From Elysia crispata (taxonomy: Eukaryota; Mollusca; Gastropoda; Plakobranchidae), in assembly GCA_033675545.1 (NCBI GenBank), contig JAWDGP010003874.1, forward strand, positions 747,501 through 811,500: a DNA stretch of 64,000 nucleotides. The letters run 5' to 3'. Positions within the stretch are counted from its first letter, which is position 1, and the number at the start of each line of letters is the position of its first letter. The notes beneath the pieces are model-generated. The model was not told the DNA's origin. It made no database searches and was given only the letters and a program-made list of their open reading frames with translations. A program made the position numbers and the translations under genes. Of this stretch, positions 52,201-61,200 are shown piece after piece.

Positions 52201-55200
52201 TTTTATGTATAAATGAGCTGTACTTGCAAAAGTAGCATACTTCAGGTAAAAAATTATTTGCAAACAACGAGCCATACAACTGCCAAAATAGTTTTGGGTC
52301 ACTCACAACTGTGGCATAAATTGAATATCAAGGAAGTGCTTGACAAATAAAGTGAAACTTGTTCATTTTGTTTCCTTAGTAAATGTATCATGTAAAACTT
52401 TAATGTTTATTGAATTTACGTTTCAGTCAAAGAACAAAATGAAGAGTGTGTTAATGACGACACCCCATGTGTAAAGTGTGGCAAGTACAATCACCCAGAA
52501 ATGGTGAGTTTCATAATAAGTAGCTGACTCTTGTCTCAAGTTTCAAACCTCTAAATCATTTTTATGCAAATATTTTGCACTTCTTTGTATATTGCCTCTG
52601 ATTTTTGTTTGTTTTGTTTTGTTTTGTTTTTTTTTTGTTTCACCCTTAAAACTATTAATTTGGATGATATATATTCTGAAGTATTTCAACTGTCTTATGT
52701 GCCCAGAGTGAATGAGAAGAATTTTGAGAGACCTATATGGTTTGTTCTTGTTCAGCTGACATTATTTCTTATTTCTTTTCTTCAAGCTATTATAAATGTA
52801 CATTCCCCTACTGCCACACAATTGTAAATTTTTGCACTTTGTAAATATGTGCTTTTATTCTTCATTACATTCAGTATTTCCAAAGTATTGTGTCTAAAAA
52901 TAAGGGGGAAAAATCCATGAAGCAGTAGATATATGTCTTTAATGCATTCTGGACTTGTATTTGAAAAACTTTTTAAAACTTCTCAAATAAATTTTTTACC
53001 TAAAGTTCTAAAGAGGATTTACAATTTTGTAGAAAAATATCTTCTTTCAAAATATATTCTTTTACATGAATAGCCATCAAATTACTTCAAAATCCAATCA
53101 TGTATAATTTTTTATGGTACAATTACTGCATGTATTTTAAGATTATCTAATATTAATATTTACCAAAAAAAAAAAATACAAAGAAAATGTAACTTTGAAA
53201 ACTTAATAAAGAGGCCATGAAATAAAAACATTTGGAGCTTTAGATAATTAACAATGAATGTGTAAGAGGGTAGATGGGTTTTATTTTGTGGCTCACTCCA
53301 TTTCCTATTTAAAAGAAAATATTAGAACTGTGTTATTTGATGGGATTATAGGAATGTTGTGAAAAAAGAGCATGTCAATTTTCAGGTCAAGATCTGTAAA
53401 CTTAGCAAAAGTTTAGATAGATACATGGAATATAGCTTGATACCAATTCTTCTCAGCCATGCATAACATGCTGATAGAATACCATTTCCATGAAACTGTG
53501 GGCCTCAAGAGATCTGCACTTTTCTGATTCATTAAATCTATACATGTGTCTATTCAGATTCTTCTGTGTGACAAGTGTGATGCTGGCTACCACACTGCTT
53601 GTCTGAGGCCTCCATTAATGTTGATTCCTGATGGTGACTGGTTCTGTCCCCCATGTGAACATGTACGTTACACTCTTGTATTGAAACAAACAAATGAATT
53701 GGCTTTGTAAGTAATGTGGAAGTTCCTCAGCTTGAGGTATCAATGTTTTGGAACATTAAAATCCAATGTTAAGTTGGATTGGGTCAATTATCTCAGTGTT
53801 TGCTTGGCTGGCTGCCAAATTATTTGTAGCTGTAGTCTTGCCTTTTTTCAATTCTCTTTAACAGCCATAAATTAAATGAATGAAATAGGCAGTATGTCTT
53901 AATTATCAAAGGTATTAATTCTTTCAATACAATAGCTCACCATACATGCTATCCATTAGGCCGGTCCAAGCGTAGCTCTGGATCATCTGGTCCAGCTCGC
54001 ACCGCTTGGCGTGTTTTTCGACACTGGTGAATAGGCCCTCTGACAAGCCTGTGAGCAGGCTGGGCCTACAGAGCAATGCTGCGCAGATATACAGAATTTA
54101 GGCCAGATGCCACAGAGCTAAGCGGGGACTGGCCTGAAGCTTGAGACAATAGACTTGATCAAGCTAGATTACATTTTTCTAGAGACCAGCAGAACACCAA
54201 TAAAAGGCCATAGTTATTTCAAATCCCAAAAAGTCAAAATGAAACCAGAAATGTTTTGCTTCCTTAGATTTTACAAATATAACCATTGATTGACAGATTG
54301 AACATATTTGCAAGTCCAGTTCATCATGAGCAACAAGGATGGCATTTCTGACACAATTTCTGATTTACAAATATCTTGATATTCTTGGGAGTGCCACCAT
54401 TTGTTTCAAAACAAAAGAAAGAATAGATAAAAAAACAAACTATATCAACTCATGAAACAGAAGTCTGCATCTAGGTAAAAGCTTGTGTTTTTCTCTTGGC
54501 TACTCTTCAAGTGGTTGAAGTGAAATGATGTGAAAGCCCCACATGTGTTATCTTTTCTTTGCTTGATTTTCTTTCTTTGAAATTGAATCTTGACTCGAAA
54601 GTTTTTATTGTTTCCGAAAAATGCACTCATGATAATTTCAAATTTAGTCAACAGTATGATTGAGATGCATTAAACTGTAGGAAACTTAACACAGGGAAGA
54701 GAATTTTCCGTATATTTTTTGATTCTCCGTAAATGCCCGAGGGAAACTTACCCGTAATGTTAATTGTCTAAAATTTTACGGAAAAAGAAATAGTTTAAGT
54801 ATAATTCTATGTTGAGTAAGACATTTTTCCTTCATCTAGTATCAACCTGTGGGAAAATATAAAACTAGGCAATATCATATATTGATATCGTCTATTTTCT
54901 ATAATCTTTTTTTATATTTTTAAGTCCAATTTCGAGATTTGTATTGTAGTTGAAACTATCCAAGATATTGGTGCCGTTGAGTTGTTAACTTTATCGTATA
55001 TTCGTCCCCAAAACTTTGTTCTCTCCATCTTCATGATATGAGACTATAATTATAGATCAAGCAGATGATTTTCATTCCAAAACAAATAATTATAAATATA
55101 TAGCTAGATCTAAATGTTAGATGGCTATGTTTTGTTTTACATAGCTAGATGGAGCCTAGTGAGAAGTTTTAGACCTAATGTACTTTGATCATGTTTAGCT

Positions 55201-58200
55201 CAAATGTCTTAAGAAAGAAAAAAAGATCAGGAGAGCAGTGCTCAATCTGTAACTACTAAAAGCTAGAATATAGGTTTTTGTATTTATTAGGATGAGTAAA
55301 CCTTAATGGTGCATCAGTTGATTCAGTAAAACACAGAAAGCAGTTACATTTGGGCTACAACAAGTCATTCAGCCTCTTAGTCTGAGCACAGAAAAAAAAA
55401 ACAAAAAAAACATGTTTAAGCTAAATCATTTAAACTAAAAAAATACTCCCCAATCATGGGTCTATAATGTTTACAATCAAATTTTGTTTCAGTTAAGGGG
55501 GGAGAGAGAATGCTCCTGCCGATGACGCTGACATTGACAGATTTTTAAAAAATTTCTGGAAAAAAATTTTGTGTCCAGTTCTCTTTCCTGTTAACAGTAT
55601 GGTTTAGGTATGCCATATGGCAACATAATATCTAGATCTAAATGTAGAGACCAGCTTCGTTTTGTCTTTCTGTATATGGATGGATTTGTTGACGGGGGTA
55701 ATCTTACAATCATATTCAACCTCTTGATATCAGGAAATTTCAACTGATCCCTAAGGTATTTCCATTTTAAACTTAAGAATGCAAATTCTTCCTCATTTGG
55801 AAAAAAAAACATCCTTTCAATTATCTTCTGTTGGATTTATGCGCTGAGCAAGAAATATCTATCTTGTTTACTCTTTGTTGTAATGTTTTAAAAAAATTTG
55901 AAGGCCAGGGAAAAGTTGAAAGAAGAAATAAGAAATGTTCTTTCTTATTTCTCCTTTGATATCCCTTTTTTAAGAAATTTCATGTGGCAAAGTGAAAGAT
56001 TATACACATTTATATTTTTTCCCATTTCAAGGACATCATGCAAAAGAAAAGTATGGAAAATTTATGCATTTTATTTTCCTTTTTTTCTATCCGTAGTCTT
56101 TTCTTGTGACAAGACTTCTTGAGTGCCTCCAAGCCCTAGATGTTGCAATGAAAAAGAAAGACAGGCTCAATAAAAGGTAATTTTAAAAAGAAATTGCAAG
56201 CCTTCATACTCAGACTCAGAACTCTACTGAGGAAATATGGAAATTATAAACCCTTTACTTTCCATAAATGTTAGACTGAAACCTTTAACTACGTTATTGA
56301 GAGAAACAAGGCTGATCATATAATGTCACAAGATCCTAATTTTTCAAGTGAAGTCACAGATGCACAAATTGGCCAAATTTAACAACACTCAATGGTTGGT
56401 TTCATTTCATTTATATATTAAGTCCAATCAGTTTGGCTCATAAAAGACAGCCTACATTCAATGTGACAAAATATAGAATGTTTCAGTGCTAGGATCTGAT
56501 CCTTATGTTAATTCTTGCTTTTTTCATGTATTTATTCTGTTCAGCTGGCATATTTTGCTTCTGTACAAATGTCCAGGGGATAGCAGTTGTCCTGGCAAAC
56601 AAATCATGTTTTTCGGCTCTTCATATATTTTGTTGTCCTGAAATAATTCCAAATTATCCCCTCTAAAACTTTTCTTGATTTGATCCAGGCAAGAACGTTT
56701 GGCTTATGTTGGAATTAACATCGGCAATATTCTGCAGGCAGGGGTAAGTCCACAAGATTTTCTTTTCTTTTACTTGACATTCAATATTTTTACTTTTTTG
56801 GTCTGCTCAATCATCAGTACTTGAAGATCTTCATAGACCTTCCACTGATTTCGCACTGTGCATTTTCAAAAAGTAATCATTTCAAGGAAAGCAACCATTT
56901 CTAAACACAATTCACTTTACTTTTTTTACCTTAAATAGAACCTTAACAAACATCACTCACAGCAATAAGAAAAACAGAAAAGTTAAATTAAATCATTTTA
57001 GAATGTTTTGTTTTAATGATTCGATATTCATGGTTTTCGCTTGGGGTTTTGTTTTTGACATTCTTTTTGAACATAGGTTCCTAGGTGAAACTTCTTGGTC
57101 CAAAACTTTATTCTCTTTTTTAATTTTGAAAATGTAGGCAAACATAAAGCGTAACTTTAATAAATTTTTTTTCTCTTTTCGCATTTTGACATTGTGTGCT
57201 TTCCTGATCAATATTAAAGCTTTCTTTCCTTTTATTTTGATCTTTGTTCAAAAGTACCTGCTCGGTCTTGCCACAAGGGGAACATATCGGAAGAGATTTT
57301 TAGACTTAAGTCTAAGTGTACAATAAATGGTGAAATAGTTTCAATAGTCATATGAAGTACACACGAAAAATAACGAAGAGAAATGTGTGTGTGTTATGGA
57401 AAAAAAAAATGAAATTTGGATTATCATTTTTGGCTTCCATATCAGATAAGTTGGAAACAACAGAATTAAGTCAGAGCCAAATTAAAATAGCCCTTTTAGA
57501 ATTCTAGACCAGGTATTGAAAACTTTATTCAAATCAAAATATAAATATGTGTGGCCTTCTAACCCAAGGCAAAAGAAAAAACTTAAATAGAGAAAGGGGT
57601 GAAAATAGCAAAAAATTTCAGTTTTGTATCTGTATACAGGAATCTATGCCTAACTTTTTTTTTTTGACATTTGAAATTTCATGCTTAAGTCTAGGCTTCA
57701 ACCTTTTGTTAACTACAGACCTTATCTATTTTCATGTCATACTTGACATAGCAATCTTTATGCAGTGTCTAAGTAAACTTGAATGGATTTCTAATGGCAA
57801 AAAATGATTGCCTGCTAGCAATATATTATATGCCATAGATAATTTGTTGAACTGGGAGCTTTAAGCAGTAATGGGTTATTTTTTGCTATAAGGTGCGAAA
57901 AAAAGGTTTCAAATGATGTCCTGTTTAACAAGTATAATCTGAACGCTTTGCTCTTTTGCTTTTGTAAAGGAGAGAAAAATTTCTCCATCTGGAAAGTTCA
58001 GTCAAAAGGCAGAAGGAGGTGACGAGGAAAACACTGACCCAGGTAAAAGAAAAGACAGGAGAAAATCCAAAGAGGGAGTTTCAGGCGAAGATGAAGAATT
58101 AGATGACAATGAAGAAGATACTGAAGAGGATGAAGCTTCAGACGGTGGATCGTCTTACTCCACGGAAGAGTCTGAGCCAGAGGTACCAGAGCGCAAATAT

Positions 58201-61200
58201 CGCTCAACCAGGTTGGCCCAGCGACAAGCTCAAAGAAACTCTAGAAGAAAGGAAAAGATAAGGCACAAGCGACGCAAGGCAGGTCGCCGCAGTGCTGGCG
58301 GCACTAGTCCAGAGTTGGAGGTATATGCCAAACGGACATGTAGGACTCGAAGTAACATCAGCTACCAATTCAAGGAATTTGATGAACTTATCAGTAATGC
58401 TATTGAAGATGATAAGCCATGTCCACGTGAGAGAAAGCCAGGTGAGCATTTTAGATGTCTTTAGCAGTATTCTTACACATTATTGCAGTCTTTTTAAACC
58501 AACAGGCTCACTTATTAGGGCATTTATATATTTTAGCAAGCTTTGGATAAATTAGGTTGAATTTGAAATAGATTCATTCTTAACTTTATTAAATACCCTT
58601 AGATTATATATCCATTTGTACACTTACATTAGTAAGCACTTTTTAAATTTTGTGCATCTTGGGCAAAACAGGTTAGCAGGTTAGCCTGCCTACTTCAGAA
58701 TGTTTTAAATAGGTACTCCGAGGATGAACAATGGAAAAAGAAGTACATGCTCCCAAATAATAGAGAGGTATTTCATTCCTACACTGTCATACACGAAGCT
58801 AAAAACGTTCTGTTCCTGATAGTTTTCCTTTTTTTGCAGAGAACACTTCTTTTCTTTAGGTTTTAATAGTGGCCAACTAACATTTTTAAAACTTCTAAAT
58901 TCATGTGGAATAAGACAGACCTGCTTATTTATACCAATTTTATTCAAAATTTTTCATCTTTTTTTTTATTGATCTATTCAAGATGTTTCAATGAGTGACC
59001 TCTACGAATTCCCTCCCTCCCTCCCGAGTGTTGACTTTTTGCAGCACTTTGCATTCAGTTTAAGATTTGTTTTTAGCCATGGCTAGATCTAAATTTGTCA
59101 AAATGTGTTGCAAGGAAGGACTCTGTGGCCATCTAATTTTTCAGTTAACGATATGATTTAGAGACGATTTAACTGAATAAATTTTGTTTCAATGGTGGAT
59201 GAATGTGCTTAACTCTCTTGCAGCATTTCCCATAGTGTTGTCAGGATGGGCCCCAAGTTGCCTCGGGTGAATCCTTTGATCCTTCTGGGATTGACTTTTG
59301 ATAACACAAATACTACCTCCAAGAAGTTATCGAAGAAGGTTTATAATTTGGCAATTTTTATTGAACTAAGAGTGAACCCCAATGTTTGTTCTTTCTCTCC
59401 ATCACCAAATTTGCCCCTTTGTTGCAATTTACAGTTTCATTTGTCTGAGCCTGCATTCTTCAGTCATTTTGAGATTTTTTTGAAAGATTTAAGCTTGTCT
59501 CATGATTGATTTTTTTACCCCCCTTTTTTTCAAAAAATTTTTCAGGTCGAAGCAGTGGGAAGGACATGTCTAATATTCTTGGTGCATCAGACGAAGAGGA
59601 TGAGAAAATCAGACTGCGCGATGGAGAATTGTCCAGTAGTGGTCCTCCACAGTTAGTCAAACGGAAATCCAAACGTAAACTGACCAAGTTGGAAAGTGAC
59701 GAGAGTGATCAAGAAGATGATGAGAGTGAAGAGTTCAAACTCTCAGAGTATGTCTCACTGCAAGTTAGAGATTTAAAAGGAAATAGGCACACAACTTTAT
59801 TATTACGGGGCAAAAAAGATATAACAAAACTATTGTCAATTCAACATTTAAACATTTTACTTTGTAAGCTTCGCCAGTATTAAGTTAGAGAGTATCTAGG
59901 AGTCAGTATCAAGTTAGAGAGCATCTAGGAGATTTCCTCCACTTTCATTTTTAAGGAATCTTTTGTTTACAGGTTAAGATACTGATGAAAGGTATATGAA
60001 AATAAGCTGTCATGGTTTTTTTTTTAACCTTTTTGCTGCATACAAAGTAATATCACTTCTAGATTTCACCCTTTCTGAGCCTCTTCGACAACCCTTTGCT
60101 GAAAGACTAGTTACATTATTTGTCCTCACAGCTTATCACTCCAAAGGTTACAGTGCACTCCCCTGCAATTTCATTAGAATGGCTTTTTAAAGGAAATATT
60201 CCGATGGTAGATCTTGATGTAATGCCACAAAATCTAGTATCATTGAAAGAGGAGGGGTTTGCTCTTTCAGAAATTACACTAATGACATTTTGGAACAATG
60301 GAGACTAGACCCTGTTAAAAGAACCCATTGAATAAGTTAACAAAAAAAAAAATCACCAAAGAGTATTTAATCACGTATTTTAAAAAGCATCTGAAAAACA
60401 TGAGAGTCATATCTTCAAAATTTAATTTTTACCCAAGAAAGCTCTCTTCTTGTTAATGTGTAAAAGAAAATATCATGATAATTGCTTTTTAAAATTAATT
60501 ATGCTTGTGTTTGTGAATCACTCAATGCCTTACCTCTATTTAACATTAATTTTGGACAAGCCATTTTAAAGAAAAAAATTTGTTGAAGGGTGCCTCTCTT
60601 ATGAAATCATATTCTTCTACGCATAACCAAATAAAAGTACCTGGGCTTATTGTCTACTGAAAATGATTCATTCGGAAACAAAGCATTATCATCTGTCTTG
60701 CATAAAGTCAGAGTGATGAAGTGATGCAATGAGATCACAGAAAATGATCCTTTATGATCAACACTGAGAACCTGAATTTACACTTCCATCCACAGAAATT
60801 GAAATTTTGAATTTTTTTTTTGCTAACGTTATCGTTGCTGTTGTCGTTTTTATTGTTGAAATATAGATTTTCCATGAATACGACACGCATATCAGTAATG
60901 TCATATATTGTGCGTCTACTCTTTTATAATAGTTCGATGCAACTCTTTATTAGGGAAACTTTGGTTATTTAAAACAACAAATACAGCCTCTCACAAGAAT
61001 TTTATGTGTTGACTCATCAAAAAGTAGACAATGCTGATATAATCTTTTGTATCATCCCTTTCTCTTACTTTCTTACTTTTTTCCCATAGTTTCGTGTTCA
61101 TTGCTAGTATATCCTCCATCACAATTTATCTTTCCTTTTCTGTTTTGATGAAAACTTAACTCTTGCTTGAATATTTTTATTCTTATATCAGTCTAGCTTA

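Noticed and set aside
59233-59340. Possible extra RSF1 exon after a CTTGCAG acceptor at about 59216-59222
   Set aside because: In the required phase it meets a stop codon, and exon 13 joins exon 14 directly as in human RSF1.
60116-60308. Overlapping open frames on both strands in RSF1 intron 14
   Set aside because: Locally GC-richer and open on both strands, but no family recognised; possibly a repeat fragment, too weak to call.
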